DNA of 64,000 nucleotides from Paracentrotus lividus (taxonomy: Eukaryota > Echinodermata > Echinoidea > Camarodonta > Echinidae). The stretch is taken from positions 77,214 to 141,213 of the forward strand of contig CALNVZ010003747.1 in assembly GCA_940671915.1 (NCBI GenBank), read 5' to 3'. Positions within the stretch are counted from its first letter, which is position 1. Each line of letters begins with the position of its first letter. The translations under genes and the position numbers were made by a program. Below, piece after piece: positions 46,018 to 56,900 of the stretch. The notes under the pieces were generated by a model. It made no database searches, had not been told where the DNA came from, and worked only from the letters and a program-made list of their open reading frames with translations.

Positions 46018-46364
46018 GTGGGCCCGGCAGCCGCTGAGCAGCGCCTGAATGGGTGTTGCTATGTGAACTTTTTTACTCATTTTTTTTTTCTCCAGAGATG
46101 TTCAACCTTACCAGGGGCCCAGGAGCCGGGGGGGGGGGGGCTGGGCTGCTGCCCCCCTTTTTTTCAACCAACGTGTACAAAAACGCAAAAACGACCATAC
46201 ATATGCGATTTTTAGCCTGTTCAGCCCCTCCACTTTCAAAAACGCTCCGCGGCCCCTGCTATACTCCTTAAAGATCCTGGAAGGAGTAAATACATCTTTA
46301 CGTCGATTGAAAAAGTAAGTAGGCATTTAACGTAGATAGGCCTACGCACAAATAAAATTCAATT

Positions 46365-46755
46365 TTCATAACAGTATTCATAAAAAGATGATCGAACCTC
46401 AACCAGGCCATCCCTCACAAATACTCGAAAAATTACCCCTTATTTATTGGCGCGAGTGATGACGTCAAAGGATGTTAATGGAATTCTACACCTGTCCAGT
46501 GGCCTGGCGTGATTGGGTTTCCCCTTTAGAATTCACATTTGTATTGCTATGTCAGTACCAAATACGTGTGATAGAAATCTATTGTTATAAAATGGAAGGG
46601 CAAATTCAGTCATGCCTGGCGGTCAGGTGGTTTTAGCATTCCTTTAACATTCTTTGACGTCATCACCAGTGCCATTAAAACGGATAATTTTTCGAGTATT
46701 TCGGAAGGATGGCCTGGTTGAGATTTGATCATCTTTTTAATGAAAAATTTTCTAG
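46365..46755. mobile_element. Foldback MITE (~390 bp)
   Basis: AAAAAGATGATCGAACCTCAACCAGGCC near 46384 and GGCCTGGTTGAGATTTGATCATCTTTTT near 46708 are inverted. Pairing continues inward through ACTCGAAAAATTA and TGATGACGTCAAA with their complements (near 46690 and 46656). Exact ends were not fixed; no ORF. Confidence 0.7.
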
Positions 46756-47089
46756 ACGGAAAATAAAAACGCTTAATTTATAATTATTGTATTGTGTAGG
46801 ACTATTAGCTTTGATCGTTTTATATGTTATTTGGCTATTTTATCTTTCGGTCCGGTCAGGGACTTTAAACACAGAAATCATCAGAATTTACAGGTAGACC
46901 TTATTCATTTAGGCATACCTGTACACCCCCCCCCCAAAGTTATCCACATCTACTCTTCATTGCATGAGTGGAATATATCGATCATAAATTCTGAACAATA
47001 AATTGCATATATTTTTTTTAAGCGGAGACATTTGCAAAACAATTTTCATTTCATCTTTTTCGAGTCAAACGATACTGAACTTTAACTTC

Positions 47090-47166
47090 TTCTTCTTCTG
47101 CGCGCGCGCTCTCTCCCTCTCCTTCTCTGTTTTATCTCCTGTTCCTTTTTCCCTCTCTCTCTCTGT
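47090..47166. repeat. (CT)n tract, duplicon D
   Basis: Preceded by GAGTCAAACGATACTGAACTTTAAC, the leader also seen at 15360. Fixes the left margin of duplicon D near 46980. Confidence 0.8.
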
Positions 47167-47499
47167 ATATGAACGAATTAGTCACTTTGCTGATTATGAA
47201 AATGAACATTGATTTGTCTATATGTAATGCTGTGATTTATTTATTGCAATACAATACCTTGAAACAAGAAAAAAAAAAAAGAACTAGGCAAACAAAATGT
47301 ACATACACATTTTGATTCTTTTTTTTTGGTCACAGCATGTCACAAAGTGTATTCATCACCACGCACTTTAAAAGCTATCCATTTTTTTTTTGGGGGGGGG
47401 GTTTAAATTAGATCCATATATTGAAGTTTAACATTTGACTGTCTTTCTCTTGCAAATATTTAAACAAGAACTTGGTGTTAAAAACACAGCAGCAAACAA

Positions 47500-49330
47500 A
47501 ACCAACAATGTGACATTTTTTTATAGATACACACAACTTTTATTGTCTAAAATATGAAGAATGATATATATACCAAGAAAAAAATAATAATAAATAAAAA
47601 ATAAATTATAACCGCTACCAATTACCAACACTTTGTGTGTCTATATCTTCGTCCAATAACAATACTTCTACTTATATACTCAAACACAATACTCATACAT
47701 AAACACTTTTATGAGAACTGGAACCTCATCGTATCCGATTCAAAATTTTACAGTTTGCAAATGAAATCCACATGTACTTACACTAACACATACTAAAGTA
47801 TGTCTATATCTGTTTTCGATTACAATACAATTACAACATGTAGCAAATACTTATACTTAAAAATCTATCATTGATGAGAACTAGAACCTCATCGTATCAA
47901 TCCATAAACTTACAGCTAGCTTGCAAATAAAATGATCACATAGTACTTATATTAAAGTATGTCTGCATCTACAATACTTTTGATTTTTTTTTTATACTAA
48001 AAGGCATAATAGTGGAGTGGGAGAGGTGAACCATGGGTCAAGAAAATAATAGTGAGCTTTCAAATTATTTTCAGGGTATTTAGGAAAAATTTATAGAAGA
48101 AAGGTCCACTGAAAAGGATTGCTCTTCAAAAAACTCTTAAAAAACTGGCCCTCATAATGATAATATGACCCAAAAAGCTGATATGTTCGGGTCCCGAACA
48201 TGTGAGCACATGTACATGTAGTCCCATACATGCATTTTTGTGTGCAGTACATGTTACTCCTAAAAGAAATCGGTAAATTTCTTATCATTTTCCTGATTCC
48301 AAAACCTCACATCAATAAACAATTCTTAGGACCATTGTTACCAATCTTTCCCGTCACTTTGAGACAGTTTCTTCCACGATTCAATCTCATGGCAACAACA
48401 CTAGATTAGCTTTAAACTTAAAAAAAAAAATTACATTAGTAAGAACTAGACCATCATATCTTAGACATGTTAGAGCTTGAATTTGAAATAATCACTTCGT
48501 ACTCATATTAAAGTATGTCTCCATCATTCTACTTCCAACTACAACACTTCTGTTTAAATGTTTAAGCATAAACACCATATCGTTAGGCCTAGTAAGAACT
48601 AGAGCATCATCTCATCGAATCATAATCTTAAAGCTTGCTAATGAAATCAAGTAATACGCCTCGCAGTACATGGCCTTAAATTATGTACATCTTCTTCCGA
48701 TTACAATATTGTTACAACATAAAACAAGTACACATACATAATGAATTTTAGCATGTCTAAGAACTAAAACACCGTCTTATCTATTCACAATCTCACAGCT
48801 TGCAAATGAAATAATTACATAATACACCTCACTGTAATGTGGGCCTTCTAGCGCTAAAGTATGTTTATTTCTACTTCCAATTTCAATTTAATTTTTTTAT
48901 TCAAAAATTTTAAGACATTTATCAAAAGGAGGACTTTATGAAATTGGATTCAAAGCCTAAAGGCCCGGTCCCGGGAGGATAAATTGCGCATGATTTGCGC
49001 ATACAAATTTCGTTTATCCGCAACAAAAAACAAAAACAAAACAAACAATCCGCAATTCATACGCAAATCATCCTAAAAGGCCAGTGGGACCGCGCCTTAA
49101 CAGAGCATCCATTTAAATAATATAATTATATTATTTTGCGTGCTACTTCACGGGTGTCTACTTTTACTACCAATTTCAATACTTCTGTCTTTCAATACTA
49201 AAACAAAGGCTGATAATTAAACCGCGATATTTTATGAGAACTAGGCCCTCAAGGTTTCTATTCATCCTGTATGGTTTACAAGTTTATACAGTACATGAAA
49301 TTGTTTCACTCGAAACTACTTGGGCCATAG
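47500..49330. repeat. Degenerate ~170-bp tandem array, duplicon D
   Basis: Closest to the array of duplicon A: the block CTGTAATGTGGGCCTTCTAGCGC and GACTTTATGAAATTGGATTC at 48835-48960 matches 3778-3915. Contains one TIR insertion at 48961-49097. Confidence 0.8.
48961..49097. mobile_element. Harbinger-like MITE (137 bp) with TAA target duplication
   Basis: Ends AGGCCCGGTCCC and GGGACCGCGCCT, flanked on both sides by TAA (48958-48960, 49098-49100). The paralogous site in duplicon A reads CAAAGCCTAACAGC without the insert. A 3-bp TWA duplication suggests PIF/Harbinger. The interior carries inverted ATGATTTGCG phrases. Confidence 0.8.
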
Positions 49331-49780
49331 TTTATCTTCAGTACTTCCGATTTCAATAATAATCTGCCTTTTCGGCCTACTTGAATACTACAGCACATCG
49401 GCCCGTATTCATAAAGGTGGCCTAAAGTCAAGCCTAGCTCAAATCTGTGGTTTAACTATGGTTAGTAAAATGGGAGACAAATGTGTCTACCTTGCACTGT
49501 TCCTTGCATGCTTACTGTATTCTGGAATCATGCTTGGTTTGGAAAAATTATGCTCTTTTCATCCCCATGCAGTTTTAATAGTTTAAACAATAGTTTTTGA
49601 CAAGTGTGATGTTAGAAAAATTTGAAGAACAAAATGACATCTTTGCATTAAACCATTACTCACTGAAGTATGACATGATGATTCTTCCTAAAAATCAGTC
49701 ACATGGTAGCTAATACAATTACCTACATGGACACATAATTAGATTTTTTCAATTCCTCCTAGTATTCAAAATATATTGAT
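49331..49780. other. Sequence before TU-like element 2, no gene
   Basis: A plus-strand 88-codon ORF at 49320-49586 includes a hydrophobic stretch (YLALFLACLLYSGIMLG) but no family signature; treated as unproven. Confidence 0.35.
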
Positions 49781-49789
49781 ATCTGAAAT
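49781..49789. repeat. Left target-site duplication of TU-like element 2
   Basis: ATCTGAAAT, repeated at 53749-53757. Either a 9-bp duplication, or 8 bp (TCTGAAAT) plus a chance A. Confidence 0.75.
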
Positions 49790-49795
49790 GGTTCT

Positions 49796-50252
49796 AAGAC
49801 AATTACCCACTGGACAATTACCCCCGGACAATTACCCCCCGGACAATTACCCCGAGGACAATTACCGGCTTACCCGAGGACAATTACCCCCGGACAATTA
49901 CCCCCCGGACAAATTACCCCCGGAAATTACCCCGGACAATTACCCCCGAGACAATTACCCCCGGAGGACAATAACCCCCCCCCGTCAATTACCCCGGACA
50001 ATTACCCCCGAGGACAATTACCCCGGACAATTACCCGAGGACAATTAACCCCGGACAATTCCCCTGGACAATTACCCCCGGGACAATTACCCCGGACAAT
50101 TACCCACCGGACAATTACCCCGGACAATACCCCCCGGACAATTACCCCCCCCCCCCGAGGACAATTACCTCCCGGACAATTACCCCCCGGACAATTACCC
50201 CGAGGACAATTACCCCCCCAAAGACAATTACCCCGGACAATTACCCCCTACA
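49796..50252 (+). repeat. Left GGACAATTACCCCC array
   Basis: About 30 units of 13-18 bp with variable C runs and GGAGGACAATT variants. The Pro/Asp/Asn/Tyr-repeat ORF 49776-50048 is a translation of it. Confidence 0.9.
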
Positions 50253-50318
50253 GGCATTGATGTTGTATCAAGCGGCGCCTATTTTGAGTCTCGCCGGTGT
50301 CGCAGGTTTTTCGAATTA

Positions 50319-51559
50319 CACTGTCCGTCATAAAGGTGGGAATATTTTTGCGGCCTTATAGCGACATTGGATTTTGCTCTGACTTTAATTTCTTGAATAT
50401 GTTTGTCCCTGCTTTTACTTTTTGGGACCCTGGCTATATCTTGGCCATTCTCTCAACCCTTCACCCTTCGAATCCCGTCCATACCACTAGCATCCTTCGG
50501 CAAGATGTCAACCTGCAAATTTGCCGTACTTGACCCAAGTGATGTGAATGGGTACCGGTAGGAAGAAATTCCTTAAATGCTGTGAGCGCCTTTCGGGGTA
50601 GCCTAGCTAAGCCGGGTAATAATAATATGATGATGTGCCTTGAGCACTCTACAGAGTGGATACGTGCGCAATACAAATCACATTATTATTATTATTATTA
50701 TTCACGTGGACCTTTTTCCAAAGAAGTTTTGTCAACCCCCGTGATGCCCATTTTTGTCATTTTTTTCTCATTTTGGGGCCCCTTTTTGTTTTCCCGGCCG
50801 ATCAAGCCCCCCTCAGTCCTACCCCCAGAAATGGCGACTGAGGTGTATTGTTTGATATTATTCTTTAAGTTAAATCTACATTTCTGGGTACAGGTTTAGG
50901 TCTCTTGTCTAGGGGAGGGGTTGAAGTAAAAAACGAGATTGGTGAAAATTCGGAATATTTTATTCCATCTTTATGCTGAAAACAAAAGAAATGAAAAACC
51001 ACCTTCAACCCTTAAATATCATCCTTTTCCCCTTAAGCTTTGTTTAGCCTTGATGACAAGGCTGTAAATAGTCATTATTGATAATATTTTATTTCGATTT
51101 ATGTTTGGTTGAAATTTTACAATACAATTTCGGGAAGATAGAAATTTCCATGGTGTAAAAATGAATAAAATGAATGTTGAACCCCAATCAAAATAAATTT
51201 TGACCCCTCTCCTAGACAAAAGGGTCGAGCCTGTAACCATAAATCTAGAATTATTTTAAAGAACAATAACAAATCTCCTCCTCAGACGTGTTTCCATGGG
51301 GTAGGAGTGAGGGGGCCTTGGTGGGTTGTGTGAACAAAAAAGGGCCCCAAAATAAGAAAAAATGACGAAAATGGCCATCTTCTGGGGGCGACAAACTTTT
51401 TTGAAGAAAAATCCCCGGGAAGGGTTGAGGGAACGTCCAAGATATACCCAGGATCCCAGAAAGTGAAAGCGGTGACAAACACGTTCAAGAAATTAATAAC
51501 GGAGCAACATAATGTCGATTGAGCCAGAAAAAAATATTCCACCTTAATGACGAACAGTG
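50319..51559. mobile_element. Foldback element, CACTGTCCGTC ends, carrying a SINE
   Basis: CACTGTCCGTCATAAAGGTGG at the left and the complement of CCACCTTAATGACGAACAGTG at the right, with TA on both sides (50317-50318, 51560-51561). Paralogous to 20410-21397 along its whole length (TTTTGGGGCCCCTTTTTG, GTCTCTTGTCTAGGGGAGGGG). Without the 236-bp SINE it would be about 1.0 kb. No transposase. Lies just inside the inner domain of TU-like element 2. Confidence 0.8.
50465..50700 (+). mobile_element. 5'-truncated tRNA-derived SINE with TTCAC duplication
   Basis: Starts within the B-box region (TTCGAATCCC), then the core ACTTGACCCAAGTGATGTG, ATGGGTACCGGTAGGAAG, and ends in an (ATT)n tail. TTCAC lies on both sides (50460-50464, 50701-50705). 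The foldback paralogue at 20540 is uninterrupted at this point. Confidence 0.8.
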
Positions 51560-51574
51560 TATTTTCTACTTGAT

Positions 51575-51690
51575 CTTATCTTAATGACTTTCTCTTTCTC
51601 TTCCTTTATTATATCTGTCTCTTTCCTTTTATCTTTCACTCTTTCACTTTCTTCTTTTTACTTTGCTTTTTCCCTTTTTTCCTTTTTCGA
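51575..51690. repeat. Pyrimidine-rich tract
   Basis: CTTT/TCTC-rich sequence of about 115 bp inside TU-like element 2; the ORF 51557-51766 over it is low complexity. Confidence 0.7.
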
Positions 51691-51869
51691 TTTCTGCGCC
51701 TATATATGCATCAGAAAATATGTTGGCCCCCATATATTTTTTTATTTTCATAGCAAAATAAATTGAACATTCATGAAAGTACACGATTACACAAAATAAT
51801 CACAAATGTTGAATATCTCTGATTCATCTCTGATTCCAACTGATCTTATTTCTATTTATTTTTGTTTCG

Positions 51870-52345
51870 CCTGAACGAAGTTCGGCAGCGACCTAGTAAT
51901 CAATTTTCCCGTTAGTCTGTTGGTCTGTTAGTCTGTTACGAAAATGTCAAAGTCTTTAGTTTTTTGTTTAACTTGCTCTGATTTCTTTATTTCCGCATCA
52001 TTTGTGTTCACACTTGGTACAAATGATTCTTGGGTAATACCACATGTGCCTTGATGAGGATGATGAGATCAAAGGTTATATACGGGTCAAAATGTCAAGT
52101 TAAAGGCCGTCTTTTCTTAAACTTTTTGTTTAACCTTCACTCATTTTTTTTATAGCATCAGTTTTGTTTACCCCTGGTATAAATTATCCTTGGTTAATAC
52201 AACTTATGTGTTGCTGAGAATGATGAGGTCAAAGGTCATATAGGGGTCAAAAGGTCAACTTAAAGGTCAAAAGGTCATATTGCGTGTTTTGTTGATAGCG
52301 AAATCGGGCGAGACTCGTGTTTCGCGAACCATCAGGCAAATAGAT
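51870..52345. repeat. Unclassified repeat with AAAGGTCA iterations
   Basis: Two related halves: GATGAGATCAAAGGTTATAT near 52060 and GATGAGGTCAAAGGTCATAT near 52220, then tandem GGTCAAAAGGTCA. Opens with CGCCTGAACGAAGTTCGGC (a short hairpin). Probably part of a dispersed repeat; family unknown. Confidence 0.4.
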
Positions 52346-52375
52346 AAAACCGTGGTCTGAGCCCATGGTTTCTAA

Positions 52376-52559
52376 GGGCGGCAATAAAGGCCATAATTAA
52401 TAACTCCATAATTTAACAAATAAAGTGAGAATATAAACTAAAGCCCAATATCAATTTATGAAAAAATAAGGTTAATCGTAAAATTAAATATCATACATAA
52501 GTTATCTTCACTTTATTTGTTTTTTATGGAGTCATTAATTATGGCCCTGATGACCGCCC
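52376..52559. mobile_element. Small MITE with GGGCGG ends
   Basis: GGCCATAATTAATAACTCCAT (52392) and ATGGAGTCATTAATTATGGC (52527) are inverted, with the outer GGGCGG/CCGCCC pair and inner AACAAATAAAGTGA complement. About 184 bp, no ORF. Confidence 0.7.
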
Positions 52560-52724
52560 ACGGATTTTGTCGAATCCACCGTCGGGAAAATGAGGGCCAG
52601 TTACATATTTTCTGATGCATTTTGTGTATCCAAACGGGGGGCTTCGGGCGCAAGCCCCCCCCCCCCCATTTTTTCATGGCGCAGAAGGCGCCGCTAAACA
52701 AACAAAAGGGGGGAAAGGAGCTGG

Positions 52725-52951
52725 GGTGGAGGTTGTGTGGTCGAATTGATAAGTCGGTGGACTGACGATCACAAGGTACGCGGTTCGAATCCCCTCCATT
52801 CCACTAATGTCCTTTGGTTAGATATTAATCTACAATTGACTTGACCCAAGTAAGGTAAATGGGTACCGGTAGGAAGAAATTCCTCGAATGCCTGAAGCGC
52901 CCTTTATTAGGGCAGCTATGGCTATTGCCGGGTAATAATATTAGCTGCGCC
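52725..52951 (+). mobile_element. tRNA-derived SINE
   Basis: A-box-like TGTGGTCGAATTGATAAG (52735 on) and a B-box GGTTCGAATCC at 52782-52792, 45 bp apart, give an internal RNA polymerase III promoter. The body then carries ACTTGACCCAAGTAAGG and ATGGGTACCGGTAGGAAG, shared with the SINE at 50465, a GCGCC...GGC hairpin and a TAATAATATTA tail. A conserved mid-domain of this type occurs in deuterostome SINE superfamilies; the exact domain name was not confirmed. Confidence 0.8.
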
Positions 52952-52998
52952 ACTGAATAGTTTATTAGATAGTCGGCATATTATAAATGCTTAATATA

Positions 52999-53450
52999 GG
53001 TTTCCCCGCCAATTTCATTGTTTTGTCAATCAATTGCATATTAAAGGCATTCATGTTCGGAAAAAACGCTGCTGCATCGAAATGTTGCCAGTCAAAATCG
53101 TATTCAATCCTTGAAATTAGCGATTGATGTGATTGATTTCGTATTTGCGCATTCTACTTCACATAATAAGCATATGCATTCGGCAATAGCTATTCAAATT
53201 CGTCTTCATCCTGTCGACATTTCATTCTGAATACTGAAATTCGCACAAATTTGAATGCACAAATCATGAAATGAAATGCCTGTATTCGAATATGAACTTT
53301 GCAACCATTACTTTGTGTGCCTAAAAACGAATCTGAGAGCATGAACACGAAATTGTTTGACTAAAGTCAGCCTGTCGCATCAAACACACGAATTTGAATA
53401 CACATTAAATGAAAACGGATGATAAATGTATGAAATTGGCAGGGAAAACC
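52999..53450. mobile_element. MITE, GGTTTCCCCGCCAATTTCAT ends (452 bp)
   Basis: GGTTTCCCCGCCAATTTCAT and its near-complement ATGAAATTGGCAGGGAAAACC are flanked by TA (52997-52998, 53451-53452). The interior has AATTTGAATRCACA and ATTCGTGT phrases in both orientations. No ORF. Confidence 0.75.
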
Positions 53451-53459
53451 TATATTATT

Positions 53460-53610
53460 TTTATTGTTAATGGAAAGGGGGAAAAAAGAAAAAAAAAAAG
53501 GAAAAATAAGAAAATGAGAGAGAGAGAGAGAAAAGGAGAAAGATCAATATAAAAGAGAAGGGGAAAGGGAAAGAGAAAGCCATTAAGAAAAGATCAAGAA
53601 AAAAAAAACA
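53460..53610. repeat. Purine-rich (GA)n tract
   Basis: AAAAGGGGGAAAAAAG and GAGAGAGAGAGAG sequence, complementary in character to the pyrimidine tract at 51575 within the same TU-like element. Confidence 0.7.
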
Positions 53611-53677
53611 ATTAGAAAACTTGCAAGACCAGGCGACACACACCATGGGCGCTACTTGATTCCAACATCAATTGCCA

Positions 53678-53742
53678 GGGGGGGGGGGTAATTGTCTGGG
53701 GGGTAATTGTCCGAGGGTAATTTTCCAGGGGGTAATTGTCCT
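53678..53742 (-). repeat. Right GGGGGTAATTGTCC array
   Basis: Four to five units, inverted relative to 49796-50252 and much shorter, so the two ends have diverged in copy number. Confidence 0.85.
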
Positions 53743-53757
53743 GATACGATCTGAAAT

Positions 53758-53990
53758 AGGGGGAACTTAATTTGTGTGTTGTGTTTAGATCTAGTAGGCC
53801 TAGATGGTAGCCTGTAGCACAAAATGTCTTGAGTATATTTAATATGATACTACAATACATTTAGTCCAAATGCTTATCTCTGAATATACATGTATCTATC
53901 AGCTCTGGAATTTGGAACTTTTCAACGCGTGACTAAAAGTCGTCCGCCGAATTCTCGCGAGGAAAATTAACGTCGCATAGCGTATAGGCC
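53758..53990. other. Spacer between mobile elements
   Basis: No feature beyond its role as the right flank of TU-like element 2; would be part of duplicon D. Confidence 0.4.
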
Positions 53991-56900
53991 TATTGCAACA
54001 TAGCTAAATGCGTGCAATTTTTCATATTTACAAGTCTTTTATATATTGTCATATTTCATTCATGGCCAGAGATTTTCAGAATTTTTTTTAATATTCTGAA
54101 TGAGGAGACTTGTCCCTTTTCATTACTGAGATCAGCTAATACTCAGACAGGGGCACTTTTTTTAATAAAGGGGCGATAGATGAACAAAGGCCCCTAAAAA
54201 TGAAATTTTAAGAGGTGGAGATTATCAGTGAAAAAATTATTAAGGAGGAGTCATATTTCTCCGAAAACTGTTTACATATTTTCATTATACTTGTGGCGAG
54301 TTAAAAATAGTCATAAGGAACCATCACAAAGGCTAATGAAAGAAACAACACGCTCAGAAGACAAAATTCTGTTACACCGTTGCTAAGAAGGATGCGTGGC
54401 AAAATCAGACGTCATGAATATCCAGCAAAATAAACCCCTCACAAAAAGTTTCGCAAGTCGACTTTGGGTCATGATAACTTTTCAGGTATGCTTTAGTTAT
54501 TCCTGATTTTCATACCATTGGAAAGGTAATTTATTCCCCTTTTTATTAATATCCTACTTGTAATGATTATATCATACTTCAATGCACAGAATATCAGAAT
54601 ATGGAGAAAAGTAAAAAGTCAAATGTTGCAAAATGCATTTATCAAAGCGAAGTTCCGCAACTCGACTGTATGCTCTGATAACTTTCGAGGTATTTTCTAA
54701 TTTTTATTGAATTTTAGACCATTGTCAAGATAATTTATTCCTCTTTTCAATGACACCCTAATCGTAACGATAGTGCTGTTCCTGCATGGACAGAACACCT
54801 GAATGTTAGGACAAGTCAGAAGTTAAATGTTGCAAATTGAATACCTATTGTCAGTATTATTGTCTGTTGCGAGCAATAACAATGCATTTCGCAACTTTTC
54901 ACTTTTTACTTTGCATTATATTCGTGAGTTATCTGCATTCAAATATGATGTTACTATTGCAAATAGGGTATCAATAAAAAGAAGAATAAATGAACTTTTT
55001 AATGCTGTAAAAATTGACAATGATTAAATCCCCACATTAAAATGTATCAAGGTTCAGTGTTGTGTTATAGAAATTTAAACTGAAAATTATCTTTCGCTTT
55101 GTCATGTATTCAAGTGGTATTGAGGGGTTCTGTGGACACAGGCATGACATCACCCTGACAAATAAGGTATCAATCAAGAGAGGAATAAATTAACTTGACA
55201 ATGGTATAAAATTCAATAAAAATTAGAAAATATCCCCAAAGTTATCAGGACCTAAAGTGAAGTTGCGGAACTTCAATGTGATCAATAAAAATGCATTTTA
55301 CAACATTTGACTTTTTACTTTTCTCCATATTCTGATATGCTGTGCATTGAAGCATGATACAATCATTACAAATAGGATATCAATCAAAAGGGAAATAAAT
55401 TAACTTTCCATTGGTATGAAAATCAGGAATAACTAAAGCGTACCTGAAAAGTTATCATGACCCAAAGTCGACTTGCGAAACTTTTTGTGAGGGGTTTATA
55501 ATAGAAGTGCGAAAATTTTGATTTTTATTGTAAACGACATTATATTTACTTCAAGAATTCAACAGTAATTAGGGAATTCGGTGGAATAAACTTGCATTAA
55601 ATCGTTTCTCTTATAAGGGACTAAAATTTTCCTTGGCAACGATAGAAATAATTTTATATTCTCCGAGTGTTCCTTCTTTTGTCTTTCATTGTAGTGATAC
55701 CTCTTTGGTCATTTTTAATTTGCCACAAGTATAATGAAAACATGTGAACAGTTTCGGAGAAATATGACTCCTCCTTAATTTTATTCACTTATAATCTCCA
55801 CCTCTTCAAATTTCATTTTTTAGGGGTCTGTGTTCATTTATCGCCCCTTTTTTTTTTAAACAAGTGCCCCTGTCTGAGTATTTACTAATCTCAGGAATGA
55901 AGAGACAAGTCTCCTCTTTCAGAATACACAAAAATTGTCAGAAAATCTCTGGCCATGAATGAAATATGACAATATATAAAAGACTTAAAAATATGAAAAC
56001 AAATGCACGCATTTACAGTGCCCAAAAAAATTATTTGTACACAAAAAATGAAATTAAACAAATCGATGTTGGTTTGAAATTTTAATTACTAGTTATATCA
56101 GATGGTAGGTAATGTCACTATCACCTGAACACTAAATATCAAATGTTCCATCAGTCTCGGAAGTTCTAGGCCGCCATTTGCAATTTTCATGGCCCAAAAA
56201 TTATTTGTACACTTAAGAAGATGGGGTTTTAAAGGAAATTTGGGGGGCCTTCTTTGGCTTCCAGGGCAATCATCATACTCCTTGGCATACTGTTGACAAA
56301 TCTAGCACTCATTTCACGGCCAATACCATTCTAAGTTCGCTGGAGTGTGTCCAGGAGCTGCTGGATGTTGGATGGTGAGTCTTGACTGCGCTTTCGCTTC
56401 AGATCACCTCTCAAGTGCTAAATGGGGGTTAAATTTAGGCTCTGAGGTGCCCTTTCTAGCAGCTTAACATGTTTCTGTTTCAATATTGCTTTAATATGGT
56501 TTGCTGTGTACTTGTGGTCATTGATATGTTAGACCCCACATTGACGATCATTCAGACTTGAAGCAGATGGGAGCATTTGAGCCATTCAGAGGGGCAAGAA
56601 TATCCTCATGGCTTCAGCATTCATGATGCCATGTTATGAAATTTATCTCTCCAACTCTACTGGCTGCCATACAGCCCCAAATCATAAAACATCCTCCACC
56701 GCGCTTCACTGTTAGCTCCATGCATGACTGACTGAAAGCTTCCTACAAGCCATCTGCAAGACACACATGGTCCCGTGCATCATATCCAATCACTTTTGCT
56801 CTCATTAGATCATAGAACAGAATGCTAGAACTCTGCAGACTTGTTCACATGTTGTTTTGCAAAAGCATGGCGCTTCCTTGTTACTGTCCCTTACATTTGG

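Larger units (their letters stand above)
49790..53748. mobile_element. TU-like element 2 with minisatellite termini (3,959 bp)
   Basis: Termini are inverted arrays of a 14-bp unit GGACAATTACCCCC, unrelated in sequence to element 1. Inside the arrays an inner domain of about 65 bp is also inverted: GGCATTGATGTTGTATCAAG (50253 on) against the complement of 53610-53677 (GGCAATTGATGTTGGAATC). Flanked by ATCTGAAAT. The interior is a nest of other insertions (foldback element carrying a SINE, CT tract, small MITEs, a SINE) and has no transposase, so it depends on other copies if it moves. The architecture matches sea-urchin TU elements and Drosophila FB-type foldbacks. Confidence 0.8.

Noticed and set aside
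49776-50048. 90-codon ORF of DNYPP-type repeats
   Set aside because: Translation of the GGACAATTACCCCC array.
52735-52792. Functional tRNA gene
   Set aside because: A and B boxes are present but the sequence cannot be folded into a standard acceptor/anticodon arm set by eye and continues into a SINE body.
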